Shown here: positions 18,990 through 29,054 of the stretch, in pieces
How the letters are laid out: each line of letters begins with the position of its first letter
Position numbering within the stretch: the first letter of the stretch is position 1
NCBI GenBank assembly: GCA_025462865.1
Contig: JAOAPI010000019.1
Location: forward strand, 124,001 to 188,000
Direction of reading: 5' to 3'
DNA length: 64,000 bases
Source: Candidatus Sulfotelmatobacter sp.
GTDB lineage: Bacteria; Acidobacteriota; Terriglobia; Terriglobales; Acidobacteriaceae
The notes under the pieces: model-generated
The model's database searches: none
What the model was told of the DNA's origin: nothing
Seen by the model: the letters and a program-made list of their open reading frames with translations, nothing else
Program-made: the position numbers and the translations under genes

Positions 18990-20378
18990 ATGAACGGCAA
19001 GGCTTCCAGTCAAAGTGCACATCGAGTGGTGATCGTCGGGGCTGGCTTCGGCGGCCTGAACGCCGCGGAAAAGCTGGCCAGCGCACCCGTGCAAATTACT
19101 ATCATCGATCGAGAAAACTATCACACGTTTCAGCCGTTGCTGTATCAGGTGGCTACTGCAGGTCTCTCGCCGGGCGAGATCGCCGCGCCGATCCGTTCGA
19201 TCCTGAGCCGTCACCCCAACGTCGAAGTGCTGATGGCCGAGGTTACCGGCTTCGACCTCGATCGCCGCGTTGTGAAAACATCCGAGCAGGAAATTCCTTA
19301 CGATTCGCTGATCGTGGCCGCGGGCGCTCGCCATGCCTATTTCGGCCACGACGAATGGGAACCACTGGCGCCGGGCCTGAAGACGATTGAGGACGCGCTC
19401 GAAATTCGGCGTCGCGTTCTTTTGGCATTCGAACTTGCGGAACGCCGCGCTGCAGCCGGCGAAGGTGACGATCCTCTAAACTTCGTGGTCGTTGGCGGCG
19501 GACCCACGGGAGTCGAACTCGCTGGAACCCTCGCCGAAATTTGCCGCCACTCCTTGGCCGGTGATTTCCACTCAATCGATCCACGACGCGCACGAATCCA
19601 TCTTCTAGAAGGTGGGGAGCATGTGCTGCCCGCGTATCCAGAAGATCTTTCCCGCAGCGCGCTCGAACAATTGCGTCGCCTGGGCGTGGATGTAAATACG
19701 TCCGCGATGGTCACGAAAATTGAGCCCGGTGTCATTTATATCGGCAATGCAAGAATGAACGCAGCCGTCATCATTTGGGCGGCGGGCGTGGCAGCTTCGC
19801 CGCTGGGCAAGACGCTTGGCGTTGCCGTGGATCGCGCCGGACGCGTTCTCGTGGAGCCAGATCTCAGCATTCCCGGCCAGCCCGAAGTTTTCGTCATCGG
19901 CGATCTCGCCGCCCTAAAAGATGCCTCGGGAAAGTTGCTGCCTGGCGTAGCGCCTGTGGCCATCCAAGAGGGACGATTCGTGGCCAAGGTCATTCGCACC
20001 GAGCTTGATAAGAACACTGAACGCGACGGGAACTCGGCATCTCAGCCAAGACCCGCGCCACGGGCCGCATTTCACTACCACGACAAGGGTAGCCTCGCCA
20101 CCATCGGACGTGCTGCCGCGATTGCGCAGTTCGGCAAGATTCACATTTCCGGCTTCATGGCCTGGCTGGCGTGGCTGTTCGTCCACATTCTTTTCTTGAT
20201 CGGTTTCCGCAATCGCTTGCTGGTCTTTATCCAATGGGCGTGGTCGTACTTTACCTACGAACGAGGCGCTCGGCTCATCACAGGCGGCACTGATCTGCCC
20301 GGCTGGGATACCGCGCAATCTCGCGTCCCGGGCCCGAAGCAAGCAAAAGAAGAAATCTCTGCCGTGGTCGAGAAATAA
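18990..20378 (+). CDS. Type II NADH dehydrogenase-like FAD oxidoreductase
   Basis: 462 residues. The first Rossmann fold begins VVIVGAGFGG (13-22) with the Asp-containing ITIIDREN strand for FAD. NYHTFQPLLYQVATAGLSP is the segment typical of NDH-2 enzymes. A second dinucleotide fold (VVVGGGPTGVELAG) binds NAD(P)H, and FVIGDLAAL is the second FAD motif. Hydrophobic C-terminal residues (about 380-430) form a membrane-anchoring region. NDH-2 passes electrons from NADH to quinone without pumping protons. It heads a same-strand run with nfeD, a slipin gene and a SPOR gene; nfeD is 33 bases downstream. Confidence 0.88.
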   Translation: MNGKASSQSAHRVVIVGAGFGGLNAAEKLASAPVQITIIDRENYHTFQPLLYQVATAGLSPGEIAAPIRSILSRHPNVEVLMAEVTGFDLDRRVVKTSEQEIPYDSLIVAAGARHAYFGHDEWEPLAPGLKTIEDALEIRRRVLLAFELAERRAAAGEGDDPLNFVVVGGGPTGVELAGTLAEICRHSLAGDFHSIDPRRARIHLLEGGEHVLPAYPEDLSRSALEQLRRLGVDVNTSAMVTKIEPGVIYIGNARMNAAVIIWAAGVAASPLGKTLGVAVDRAGRVLVEPDLSIPGQPEVFVIGDLAALKDASGKLLPGVAPVAIQEGRFVAKVIRTELDKNTERDGNSASQPRPAPRAAFHYHDKGSLATIGRAAAIAQFGKIHISGFMAWLAWLFVHILFLIGFRNRLLVFIQWAWSYFTYERGARLITGGTDLPGWDTAQSRVPGPKQAKEEISAVVEK

Positions 20379-20411
20379 GAGTAAGAATATGGTTGAGGCG
20401 GCAGGCGGCGC

Positions 20412-21734
20412 ATGAAGAACCCTGTGATTTGGCGAATGCTATTGGTCGTGGCGGCTATTTCAATTCTAAGTGCCGTCTCTCGCGCTGAAGTTCTCAAAAT
20501 TGTCGTAAACGACACGATTCAGCCGATCACCGAAGAATATATTTCCCGCGCCATCGACGAAGCTCAGCGCCGCAATGATCAGGCTGTATTGATCGAGATT
20601 AATACGCCTGGTGGCCTGCTCGAATCCACTCGCCACATCATCGAGAAGATTACGACTTCCCCGGTCCCTGTCATCATCTACGTGACGCCCAGCGGCAGTC
20701 GCGCCGCATCTGCGGGATTCTTCATTCTGGAATCTGCCGATATTGCGGCTATGGCTCCGGGAACCAATACCGGCGCGGCACATCCGGTGATCCTGGGCGG
20801 AACAAAAGTCGACGACGTGATGAAGGAAAAAATGGAGAACGACGCAGCGGCGTTAATGCGCTCGGTCGCCTCCAGACGCGGCCGCAACGTCGAGGTGGCG
20901 GAAAGCACGGTGCGTCAGTCGAAATCCTTTACCGAACAGGAGGCGCTATCGCAGCATCTTATCGAGTATGTCGCATCGAGTGAGGAGGACCTCTTCCGCC
21001 AGATGCAGGGCAAGAATTTTAAGCGCTTCAACGGACAAGAAGTCGCTCTGAAACTCTCTGGCCAACCGCTATCGCCGTTTGGCATGACCCTCAAGGAACG
21101 CATCCTCAGCTATCTGATGGACCCAAATCTTGCATTCATTCTGCTGGCCATTGGAGCGCTGGCGCTGTATGCCGAATTTAATCATCCAGGCGCGGTGGTT
21201 CCGGGCACGGTCGGCATCGTGTTCATTTTGGTCGCGGCCTTTGCATTGAATCTTTTGCCCACGCGATTCGCCGCTCTGGTGTTGATTCTGGGAGCATTTG
21301 CGCTGTTCGCCGCTGAAGCCAAGTTCGCCAGTCACGGCGTTCTCACTATTGGCGGCATCGTGCTGCTCACGCTTGGAGGACTGCTCCTCGTCGATTCCCC
21401 AATCCCGGAGATGCGGGTGCACCTGCTCACGGCCCTCGCAGTCAGCATTCCGCTGGGATTAATTACGGCGTTCCTGATGACTTTGGCTCTCAAGGCGAGA
21501 CGAAACAAGACTGTAACCGGAGTGGAAGGCCTGATAGGAGAAACCGGCATCGCTCAAACCGGGCTTTCCCCTCGGGGAAAGATATTCGTCCACGGCGAAC
21601 TTTGGGATGCAACGTCTTCCGTCGAAGTGTCTGCTGGCCAGTCGGTAATCGTACGCCGCGTAGACGGTCTACTGCTTCAGGTCGAGCCGCTGCCCGCGAC
21701 GCGGCCCGCCCCCCTACCGGCCGTTTCCGGCTAA
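20412..21734 (+). CDS. NfeD-family membrane serine protease (long form)
   Basis: 440 residues: signal peptide/anchor (about 1-25), a ClpP-like protease domain (about 26-215), four hydrophobic helices (about 235-370), and a C-terminal OB-fold NfeD domain (about 385-435). [12 protein letters not shown] near residue 98 carries the expected nucleophilic serine, and [12 protein letters not shown] is the substrate-strand motif. Family precedent: archaeal 1510-N cleaves the hydrophobic C-terminus of its slipin partner. The slipin gene comes next at 21854, the classic nfeD-slipin pairing, so the two very likely form one membrane complex. Confidence 0.88.
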   Translation: MKNPVIWRMLLVVAAISILSAVSRAEVLKIVVNDTIQPITEEYISRAIDEAQRRNDQAVLIEINTPGGLLESTRHIIEKITTSPVPVIIYVTPSGSRAASAGFFILESADIAAMAPGTNTGAAHPVILGGTKVDDVMKEKMENDAAALMRSVASRRGRNVEVAESTVRQSKSFTEQEALSQHLIEYVASSEEDLFRQMQGKNFKRFNGQEVALKLSGQPLSPFGMTLKERILSYLMDPNLAFILLAIGALALYAEFNHPGAVVPGTVGIVFILVAAFALNLLPTRFAALVLILGAFALFAAEAKFASHGVLTIGGIVLLTLGGLLLVDSPIPEMRVHLLTALAVSIPLGLITAFLMTLALKARRNKTVTGVEGLIGETGIAQTGLSPRGKIFVHGELWDATSSVEVSAGQSVIVRRVDGLLLQVEPLPATRPAPLPAVSG

Positions 21735-21853
21735 AATTGCCCTCGCGCACCAATCAAAGCAACCGCCTCCATCCGAATTCCACGCCCATCTCCTCTCCCT
21801 GCGTTACAATCCGCGATAGAAGCGTCACTTGGGTTTCAGTCGTGGAGGAACAA

Positions 21854-22660
21854 ATGGAGATCTTTGGAGTCGGACTCGGATTCGTTACCATTGTCCTCAT
21901 TGTCTTTGTTCTATATGCGTTAAGTTCGATCAAGATTCTCGCCGAGTATGAGCGTGGGGTGATCTTTCGTTTCGGGCACTTATACCCAAGAGCAAAGGGA
22001 CCTGGAATCGTTCTAGTGCTTGCTCCCATGGACCGGATGGTTCGGGTTTCACTGCGCCAGGAAGCTCTCGAAGTCCCGCCGCAAGATATCATTACGCGCG
22101 ACAACGTAACGCTCAAGGTGAATGCCGTCATCTTCCTGCGCGTGATTGATCCCAGCAAAGCTGTGGTTGAGGTTTCGAATTATGTTTATCAGACCTCACA
22201 GTTTGCTCAGACCACGCTGCGCTCGGTGCTTGGGGAGCAGGAACTCGACGAACTTCTCGCGCATCGCGAGAAGATTAATCTGCGCCTGCAAAGTATTCTC
22301 GACCAGCACACCTCGCCCTGGGGTGTAAAAGTGACGAACGTAGAGGTGAAACAGGTCGATATGCCGGAATCCATGCTGCGCGCAATGGCGAAGCAGGCGG
22401 AGGCCGAGCGCGAGAAGCGTTCCAAGATTATTCATGCGGAGGGCGAATTTTCCGCCGCGCAACGACTGGTGGATGCCGCTCATCTGCTGGCAACCGAACC
22501 GGTCAGCGTGCAACTTCGATATCTGCAGACTCTGACAGAGATCGGCGTCGAGAAAAATACCACGGTTATTTTCCCAGTCCCCGTGGACTTTTTCTCGGGC
22601 CTCCAGAAAATGCTGGGAAGAGGAAGCGACGAAGCAGCGCCCGCTCCCAAGCCAGCGTGA
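21854..22660 (+). CDS. Slipin (SPFH/band 7, stomatin-like) membrane protein
   Basis: 268 residues from the ATG at 21854, which has GGAGG six bases upstream; a longer in-frame reading from 21602 overlaps nfeD and lacks a site. One N-terminal membrane helix (about 5-27) precedes the SPFH domain ([13 protein letters not shown], then [18 protein letters not shown]) and a helical C-terminal region ([20 protein letters not shown]). Slipins oligomerise as scaffolds in membrane microdomains. It follows the NfeD protease gene, its usual partner. A C-terminal hydrophobic segment ([12 protein letters not shown]) is the kind of site cut by NfeD in archaeal homologues, an inference here. Confidence 0.9.
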   Translation: MEIFGVGLGFVTIVLIVFVLYALSSIKILAEYERGVIFRFGHLYPRAKGPGIVLVLAPMDRMVRVSLRQEALEVPPQDIITRDNVTLKVNAVIFLRVIDPSKAVVEVSNYVYQTSQFAQTTLRSVLGEQELDELLAHREKINLRLQSILDQHTSPWGVKVTNVEVKQVDMPESMLRAMAKQAEAEREKRSKIIHAEGEFSAAQRLVDAAHLLATEPVSVQLRYLQTLTEIGVEKNTTVIFPVPVDFFSGLQKMLGRGSDEAAPAPKPA

Positions 22661-22756
22661 ACGGCTTAAGGCAATACAGAATGGGCGCGTGAGCACCGGT
22701 TCAGTAGGGATAGAGACTGTGCGTTGAATACGAATTTAGCCCTGAGGTAGATTATT

Positions 22757-23389
22757 TTGGATTCCTCACAGGACACTGAAATTACATTAGGTACCGCAAA
22801 ATTGCTGGGCCTGTTCTTCGGCCTGGTGATGGTATGCGCCGTCTTTTTCGCACTGGGCTATACACTCGGCCGCAAGTCAGATCCAGGACTTACATCACTC
22901 GCTGCGACGACTGCGCCGCAGATCGCTGCTAACAGGACGAAGCCAGCTGGCGCGGCCACGGGCCAACCAACGCAGCCGATGGGTTTCTACAAAGCGGTCG
23001 AGCAGAAGGGCGGCAATGCGCAACTCACCGCGGCCACTGCCGATGCGGGTTCCGGTAATTCCACAGCCGGACAGCCTGAATCTTCTCCCGGCGGCTCCTC
23101 CAATGCGACACAAGCACAACCGTCACCAGCAGCCAATCCACCTGATCCCATGGCTCCGATCCCCATGGGCGGTTATTTTGTGCAGGTCGCCGCGGTGAGC
23201 AAAGAGGAAGATGCCGAGTCGCTGGTCGATGCTCTCAAGAAAAAACAATATCCTGCATTCGTCGCCAGTAATTCTTCCACCGACAAGCTCTTCCGTATCC
23301 AACTCGGCCCCTTCGGCGACATCAAAGACGCGGAAGGCATGCGGTTGCGCCTCGTCAGCGACGGATACAATCCGATTCTCAAGAAGTGA
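22757..23389 (+). CDS. SPOR-domain membrane protein
   Basis: 210 residues from a TTG start at 22757 with GAGGTAG six bases upstream. A single membrane helix (about 15-38) is followed by a low-complexity alanine/proline/serine linker and a C-terminal SPOR domain (about 135-210; YFVQVAAVSKEEDAESLVDAL, then FRIQLGPFGDIKDAEGMRLRL). SPOR domains bind peptidoglycan lacking stem peptides, mostly at the division septum. The architecture is that of FtsN-like or DedD-like septal proteins, though assignment to either is not possible. It is 96 bases after the slipin gene, on the same strand. Confidence 0.88.
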   Translation: MDSSQDTEITLGTAKLLGLFFGLVMVCAVFFALGYTLGRKSDPGLTSLAATTAPQIAANRTKPAGAATGQPTQPMGFYKAVEQKGGNAQLTAATADAGSGNSTAGQPESSPGGSSNATQAQPSPAANPPDPMAPIPMGGYFVQVAAVSKEEDAESLVDALKKKQYPAFVASNSSTDKLFRIQLGPFGDIKDAEGMRLRLVSDGYNPILKK

Positions 23390-23396
23390 AGTCCCT

Positions 23397-23621
23397 ATGA
23401 AGCGTGAAGGTCTGCTGAACCGTCTTGTTATTTTCAAACTGCACGGCATGAACCCGCTAGACTCAACCGTTCTCAAGCAGGATGAAACGGGCTACTGGAT
23501 CCGCGGCGGCACACTCGCTCCCCAGCTTGAACAATCCAACTGTTCCCGGCCGGAAAGTGATGTGCGGTATCTGGAGTTCACCCGCATCGAATGGCTTCGC
23601 GCGGCCCGCCAGCGCTCCTGA
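23397..23621 (+). CDS. Small hypothetical protein (74 aa)
   Basis: A 74-residue reading frame that begins 7 bases after the SPOR gene stop, consistent with coupled translation. The sequence (KLHGMNPLDSTVLKQDETGYWI, then RYLEFTRIEWLRA, shown here only in part) has alternating hydrophobic/charged strands and two aromatic-rich patches, so a small folded cytoplasmic domain is likely. I do not recognise a family. No signal or membrane segment. The adjacency and lack of any competing frame are the main support. Confidence 0.55.
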   Translation: MKREGLLNRLVIFKLHGMNPLDSTVLKQDETGYWIRGGTLAPQLEQSNCSRPESDVRYLEFTRIEWLRAARQRS

Positions 23622-23682
23622 AGATTTGCTGCCATTCTGCATATTGACAAGCGTCGATTTAGCGGATATTCCTAATCCATTC

Positions 23683-23994
23683 ATGACTGCACCAACTTCC
23701 CTCAATCAGGCGCTGCATGCCATTACAGACCCCACACGCCGCCGCATCCTGCAGGCTCTCAAACAGAGTGGCGCAGGTTCATCGAACGCGGCCTCAACCG
23801 GCAAACATGCCGGGCTCTGCGCCGGGGACATCGAACAGCGAGTTCATCTTTCGCAGTCTACGATTTCGCATCATATGGCAATCCTGACAAAGGCCGGGCT
23901 GGTCGAGGCAACGAAGCAAGGGCAATGGCGTTGGTACTGCCGCAATGAAAAAGCCCTCCGCCGGTTGGTGAAGGGCCTGCGCGCGCAACTGTGA
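23683..23994 (+). CDS. ArsR-type winged-helix transcriptional regulator
   Basis: 103 residues from the ATG at 23683; the longer frame upstream overlaps the previous gene. ALHAITDPTRRRILQAL is the standard ArsR opening helix and HLSQSTISHHMAILTKAGLV is the DNA-recognition helix and wing start. The metal-binding ELCVCDL motif is replaced by LCAGDIEQ, with a single Cys, so metal sensing of the classical type is unlikely. It is more like the ArsR-related repressors of lipid or growth genes. A possible promoter lies just upstream (TTGACA at 23644, poor -10 near 23667). Confidence 0.82.
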   Translation: MTAPTSLNQALHAITDPTRRRILQALKQSGAGSSNAASTGKHAGLCAGDIEQRVHLSQSTISHHMAILTKAGLVEATKQGQWRWYCRNEKALRRLVKGLRAQL

Positions 23995-24087
23995 TGGACC
24001 CTAGATAAGTCAGAGAGTGAGGAATGTGTTTTGCGTGCGGCGTCGACCCTGTGGAGATGGAAAACCAACTTCTTCGGCGTGCAACCG

Positions 24088-27000
24088 CTAGTCCGCCGAA
24101 GCGGCCGCCGAGTGGGCCTTTTGCAGCAATCGCCTGGATTGCGAAATCAGTTCCGCCACTTCGAAGGGTTTAACCAGATAAGGCACGTTCTTCTCTTGGA
24201 GAAAGGTCCGTTCATCGGCCTGCTCGACGCTGCTTGAGAATGTGAATAGCAAATGCTTCTCCATCTCGGAGCAGTGTTGGATTATCCAGCCATAGGCTTC
24301 TTTTGCATTCCAGTCAGCGGGCATTTTGCCGTTCATAATTACCAGATCGAACGGCTCAGAGAGCAGGCGCGTCTTAACGTCTTCGCTGCGCGAAGCAGTA
24401 ACCACGTGGGCACCGGCGCCGATGAGCACGTCGCGCTCGAACTCCAGCACAGCCTCTTCTTCTTCGACCAACAGCACCCGGCCTTGAATTGCCCCTTCTC
24501 GGCGCGGCGCTAAAACGGGGGCTGCCTCTGCGACCGCGTTGACGGCCGCTGCCATAGGCAGCCGAACCTCAATCACGGCGCCGCCTTCGGGAGCGTTGTG
24601 CGCCGTAATATCCCCGCCATGCTCCTTCACAATTCCGTAACAGATGCTTAGGCCCAGACCAGTTCCCTTGCCGACGCTTTTGGTGGTGTAGAACGGATCG
24701 AAAATTCTTTTGGGATCTTTGATGCCGGGGCCGTCATCGGTAAACTGCGCGCATACTTCGTTCCTCTGGCAATTCACGCGAATCTTAAGCTTCCCCGATT
24801 TTCCCTTCTCCAGGACTGCATCAACGGCATTGTTGATGATGTTCAGAAACACCTGTTCAATCTGGTGAGGATCGGCCACCACCAGCGCCGGCTGGGAGCC
24901 CATATCTTTCTCCACCACGATGTTGTTGACCTTCAGGTCAAAATCACGGAGGGCCAGGGTTTCATCCAGAACTTTGCGAACGTCTACTTCCGACCGCTCG
25001 GGCTTTCTCTGGCGCGCGAAGGAAAGCAGATTTTGTACCACCCGGTGCGTGCGCTGCGCCTGTTTGAACATCTTGGCAACATAGTCTTGAGCACGATCGT
25101 TCAAACCTTCGCTTTCCAGCAACTGCGCATAGCCTAGAATTGCGGTCAGCGGATTATTCAGTTCGTGCGCCACGCCCGCGATCAGCTGGCCCACCGCCGA
25201 CATTTTCTCGCTCTGCAAGAGTTGTTCCTGCGTGCGGCGCAGGTCTTCATAAGCTTTGCAAGTCTCTTCATATAAGCGAACTTTTTCGATCGTGGTGGCC
25301 AGTTGACGACTGATCGCCACCATCAGGTTTTCTTCTCCGCTGGAGTACTCGTATTCAGCCTGGCTGCGCAGACCCATCATGCCGATCGGACTATCCTTGC
25401 CCCAGAACAGCACCCAGATCCACGATCCGTCACTGTCGGAACGGATGAACTCAGCCACCGTTCCCTTGAGGTGCGGAAGATACTCTGCCGTAATTACCTC
25501 GGCTCGCGACCGCATCACCAGGTCACCGAAACCCTCGGCAAAGCTGACTTCCGCCGGACGGGACTTGTCGCGGCTCCGTGGTCCCCACGCCGCTCGGCGC
25601 CGGAAGGTAGGCGCATCCGAATCGGAAAGATACACCGATCCGCTCTCTGCCCCGAACAGCGAAACCACCTGCCGCAGCGTAAGGTTTAAAATTTCATCTA
25701 GATCGAAAGACTGCGTTGCCACAACGGCCATTGCATTCAGCGCATTCAGTTCGCGGTTGCGCCGTCGCATTTCGTCTTCGGTGCGGCGCTTCTCCGTGAC
25801 GTCCAAAACAAAGCCTTGAAAGCGTTCGATTCTGCCAGCCGAATCACGCGTGGCGAAACTGCTCTCGGCCGAAAGCAGCAGCGTTCCATTCTTCCGCCGC
25901 ATGGTCACTTCAAAATTTCGCACGTAACCGTGTTGCTCAATGTCTTTGCGGAAAGCTTCGCGCTGCCCGGCATCCACGCGAATGTCTTCGTCCAGATTCA
26001 AGGTGAGCAGTTCTGCCCTGCCGTCATAACCCAGCATGTGAACAAACGCATCGTTGCAGTCCAGCAGATGCCCCGTAGGAGTGGCGACATAGACGCCCTC
26101 CTGCACCTGCTCGAACAGTAGCCGGTATTTTTCCTCTGCCGACCGCCGCTCCGTGATGTCGCGAACAATGTGGATGGTCCCTTTCTGTTTGGTTCCCTGT
26201 TCGGTGTACGAAGAAGTCGACACTACTGAGAATCCACCGAAGCACGGATCAGCCCCCTCGGTGATCTCTTCGCTTCCGCGCGCGCAGTAAGGGCAACCTG
26301 TCCATTCGCCGAGGGGATGCGGCAGTACTGATTCGCAGGTGCTGCCGATCACGTCAGCCGAGGCCATTTCCACTTGTTCCAGCAATACCTGATTGGCTTT
26401 GATGATCCGGAAATCCGCGTCATGCGCGAGGATAATGTCGTGCACCGAATCGAAGGTGTTTCTCCACTGCCGTTGCGAACGCAAGGTCTGTTCGAGCAAA
26501 CGGAAATTCTCAATCGCGATTCCCAGCTGGCGACCGTAAGTTTCCAGAAATTCCAGTTCTTCGACGGTCAACTCTTTGGACCGAGGGCTGCCCAGAACCA
26601 GCAAACCAATCGGGGACTTCTTCCCGAGCACGGGGACCATCACCACATACAAGATCTTTTCGGCCTTCAACCATCTGGCATCTTCCGGACTGGCTCCCGC
26701 CCGATGCGCGATCGTTGGCTTTCCCCGGTCCAGCGTCTGCGATGCACTCTCGCTAAATTCCGCCATGCTTGCGTCGCGCAAAAAGTCAGGGGAAACTCCC
26801 ACGGCATGCGTGGCAACGAGGTGTCCGTTCTCTATTGTTCGGAACCAGGCAGCTTTGCTTCGCGTCAGGCGCTGCAATTCCTCAAGGGCATTTTCCAACA
26901 TCCCGCCCTGCTGCTGGGCGAGCACAACACTCTCAGTCAAAGCCCGCGCTACCCGTAAACGACGGCCGCGGGCCGCAGCGTCTTCAAACACCACCAGCAG

Positions 27001-27594
27001 CATGCTCAGTCCAAGCAACATCTCGGCCGCAACAACAATTTCGGAAGGAATCCGATTGGTGAACGGCGCCCAATTCAGATGCTGGACTAACAGCGCCGTG
27101 GCCAGCAGCCACGACGAAAGCTCCCAACGCCCGCGTCGAGCGCGCAGCAACGCAATTGTCGCGCTCAACAGAATGATGCGGTAAGAGACTTCGAGGGCAA
27201 TACGCAGGGGTGGCGAGTCAGGCCATAGCAAAATCCGTGCCACTGAAAATCCCGCGACACTCACCGCAATCACCGCCAAAGGTCCGAGGAGATTCCGTGC
27301 GCGGACATATACGAAAACTGATCCTGCAAACAATGCGATCGCCAATACAAATGCCGCTTGCTCAACCGCTGGAACGTAGCGCACAGGAATGCGCATGATG
27401 GCTTGGTGCGCCGCCAAGCGCGAGGTGACCAGCAACATCCAGCCCGCTGTCCAGGTCAGGAGATACCGCTCTCGCAGCACAGAGAGCACGAGCAGCGTCG
27501 CGCCAAACATGATAAGCAGCGCCCAATCCCCGGCCTTCAACCCGGCGAGCGCAGGCTGTGCGGTATTCCAAATCGACCAAAGGGAAGCGTTCAT
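24088..27594 (-). CDS. Large hybrid sensor histidine kinase with degenerate receiver
   Basis: 1168 residues. An N-terminal block of about seven membrane helices (1-205) is followed by a GAF domain (about 225-375), two PAS domains with PAC segments (about 385-640; the first contains a CPYCARG cysteine pair), a second GAF (about 660-795), HisKA with the phospho-acceptor H810 in GVAHELNNPL, HATPase_c (N box NIINNAVDAV, G box GTGLGL), and a receiver-like domain (about 1035-1155). In the receiver the phospho-acceptor position is Asn1088 (FDLVIMNGKMP; codon AAC) while the acidic cluster (EEEE) and Lys (VKPF) remain, so it should not be phosphorylated in the usual way. Divergent from the HD-GYP regulator 202 bases away, a probable partner. 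Confidence 0.88.
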   Translation of the reverse strand: MNASLWSIWNTAQPALAGLKAGDWALLIMFGATLLVLSVLRERYLLTWTAGWMLLVTSRLAAHQAIMRIPVRYVPAVEQAAFVLAIALFAGSVFVYVRARNLLGPLAVIAVSVAGFSVARILLWPDSPPLRIALEVSYRIILLSATIALLRARRGRWELSSWLLATALLVQHLNWAPFTNRIPSEIVVAAEMLLGLSMLLVVFEDAAARGRRLRVARALTESVVLAQQQGGMLENALEELQRLTRSKAAWFRTIENGHLVATHAVGVSPDFLRDASMAEFSESASQTLDRGKPTIAHRAGASPEDARWLKAEKILYVVMVPVLGKKSPIGLLVLGSPRSKELTVEELEFLETYGRQLGIAIENFRLLEQTLRSQRQWRNTFDSVHDIILAHDADFRIIKANQVLLEQVEMASADVIGSTCESVLPHPLGEWTGCPYCARGSEEITEGADPCFGGFSVVSTSSYTEQGTKQKGTIHIVRDITERRSAEEKYRLLFEQVQEGVYVATPTGHLLDCNDAFVHMLGYDGRAELLTLNLDEDIRVDAGQREAFRKDIEQHGYVRNFEVTMRRKNGTLLLSAESSFATRDSAGRIERFQGFVLDVTEKRRTEDEMRRRNRELNALNAMAVVATQSFDLDEILNLTLRQVVSLFGAESGSVYLSDSDAPTFRRRAAWGPRSRDKSRPAEVSFAEGFGDLVMRSRAEVITAEYLPHLKGTVAEFIRSDSDGSWIWVLFWGKDSPIGMMGLRSQAEYEYSSGEENLMVAISRQLATTIEKVRLYEETCKAYEDLRRTQEQLLQSEKMSAVGQLIAGVAHELNNPLTAILGYAQLLESEGLNDRAQDYVAKMFKQAQRTHRVVQNLLSFARQRKPERSEVDVRKVLDETLALRDFDLKVNNIVVEKDMGSQPALVVADPHQIEQVFLNIINNAVDAVLEKGKSGKLKIRVNCQRNEVCAQFTDDGPGIKDPKRIFDPFYTTKSVGKGTGLGLSICYGIVKEHGGDITAHNAPEGGAVIEVRLPMAAAVNAVAEAAPVLAPRREGAIQGRVLLVEEEEAVLEFERDVLIGAGAHVVTASRSEDVKTRLLSEPFDLVIMNGKMPADWNAKEAYGWIIQHCSEMEKHLLFTFSSSVEQADERTFLQEKNVPYLVKPFEVAELISQSRRLLQKAHSAAASAD

Positions 27595-27796
27595 CTTATT
27601 TCACTTGTCACTCCAACAAGCGCACTTTGTGCCGGAGGAAGCTGGGCGACCGACTCTCTTCCACCTCCGAACGTAACTATGCCCTGCTCCTGAATATCAC
27701 GGCTTGGCCCTTAAGTGATGTGTTTTCCGGACCACAATGGTTACTTCCGGCACCTGACGAAACCGCTAGAATCGCCGAGAGTATACTTGCACAGCC

Positions 27797-28888
27797 ATGC
27801 CCGACCGCATCCTTGTCGTTGACGACGAAGAAGCAATCCGCGAAATTGTGTGCGCGATTCTCGCTGCCGCGGGTTACACCTGGAAGCAGGCCAGTTCCGG
27901 GATGGAGGCGCTCGCGCTACTCAACTCCGGCGAGACATTTCAGCTCATGCTTTCAGATCTCATGATGGCCGATCTCGATGGCATTGGGTTGCTGGAACGC
28001 ACCAAGGAAAAGTTCCCCGACATGCCTGTGGTAATGGTTACCGCGGTCCACGATATTTCTGTCGCTCTCGCGGCCATTCGCAACGGTGCTTACGATTACC
28101 TGCTGAAGCCTTTCGAGCGGGAACAGTTGCTCAACGCCGTAGGCCGGGCTCTCGAAAATCGCCGCCTGAAGGTGGAGAACCGCACTTATCAAACGAACCT
28201 GGAATCATTGGTTCAAGCCCGAACCGACCAACTCCAGGCGGCCATGGGAGATCTGGAGCGCTCTTACGACATCACGTTGCAAGCTTTAGGAGACGCACTC
28301 GATCTCAAAGACGCAGAAACGGAAGGCCACTCCCGCCGCGTCACTGCCTTTACGATTGCAATTGCCCGAGCTATGGGCGTGCCCCGAGAGCAGATCCTAA
28401 TCATTGCGCGCGGCGCTTTTTTGCACGACATTGGAAAGATGGCGATTCCCGACAACATCCTTCGCAAGCCCGGAAAGCTGGATGACGATGAGCGCGCCAT
28501 CATGCGCGAGCACTGCTACCACGGGTACCAGATGCTGAAGAAGATTCCGTTCCTCGCCGAGGCCTGCGACATTGTTTATTCTCACCAGGAGCACTTCAAT
28601 GGCAGCGGCTATCCTCGCGGTCTTAAAGGGGGCGAGATACCTCTGGGGGCGCGCATCTTCTCGGTTGCTGACACTCTCGACGCAATCATCTCTGACCGGC
28701 CTTATCGTCCAGCTCGAACTCTGGCGGAAGCGCGCAAGGAAATCCAAGCCTGGACCGGCCGTCAGTTCGACCCTGAGGTCGTTCAGATATTTTCAACCAT
28801 GCCAGACGAAATCTTTGAAGATCTGCGCCGCGAAATCAATGCTCAGTCCTATCCATTCAGCTATTCCGCCAGCGCCAAGACCTCCTAG
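27797..28888 (+). CDS. Response regulator with HD-GYP (c-di-GMP phosphodiesterase-type) output
   Basis: 363 residues. The receiver domain (1-125) has VDDEE, the phospho-acceptor Asp in LMLSDLMMAD, and Lys in LLKPF. After a coiled linker (about 130-160) comes an HD-GYP domain (about 165-350) with HDIGKMAIPDNIL and HQEHFNGSGYPRGLKG, the GYP motif being intact. HD-GYP proteins hydrolyse cyclic di-GMP to GMP, changing motility, biofilm or secretion. The DG before GYP reads NG, a variant seen in active-looking family members, so activity is likely but not certain. It is divergent from the hybrid kinase gene, which could be its phosphodonor. Confidence 0.9.
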   Translation: MPDRILVVDDEEAIREIVCAILAAAGYTWKQASSGMEALALLNSGETFQLMLSDLMMADLDGIGLLERTKEKFPDMPVVMVTAVHDISVALAAIRNGAYDYLLKPFEREQLLNAVGRALENRRLKVENRTYQTNLESLVQARTDQLQAAMGDLERSYDITLQALGDALDLKDAETEGHSRRVTAFTIAIARAMGVPREQILIIARGAFLHDIGKMAIPDNILRKPGKLDDDERAIMREHCYHGYQMLKKIPFLAEACDIVYSHQEHFNGSGYPRGLKGGEIPLGARIFSVADTLDAIISDRPYRPARTLAEARKEIQAWTGRQFDPEVVQIFSTMPDEIFEDLRREINAQSYPFSYSASAKTS

Positions 28889-29054
28889 TGGAATGGCAGA
28901 GATTCGCCGCATACATTGCGCTTCGCAAGTTTGGCTAAACCCAGCGTTCTACCTAAGAGCTTTTTGAACGACCAGGATCTTGGGCACTAGCCTGAGTGCG
29001 GGCTCTTCTGCTCTGGTGGACTTACAATTGAGGACTCACCACCGAGGTATTTCC

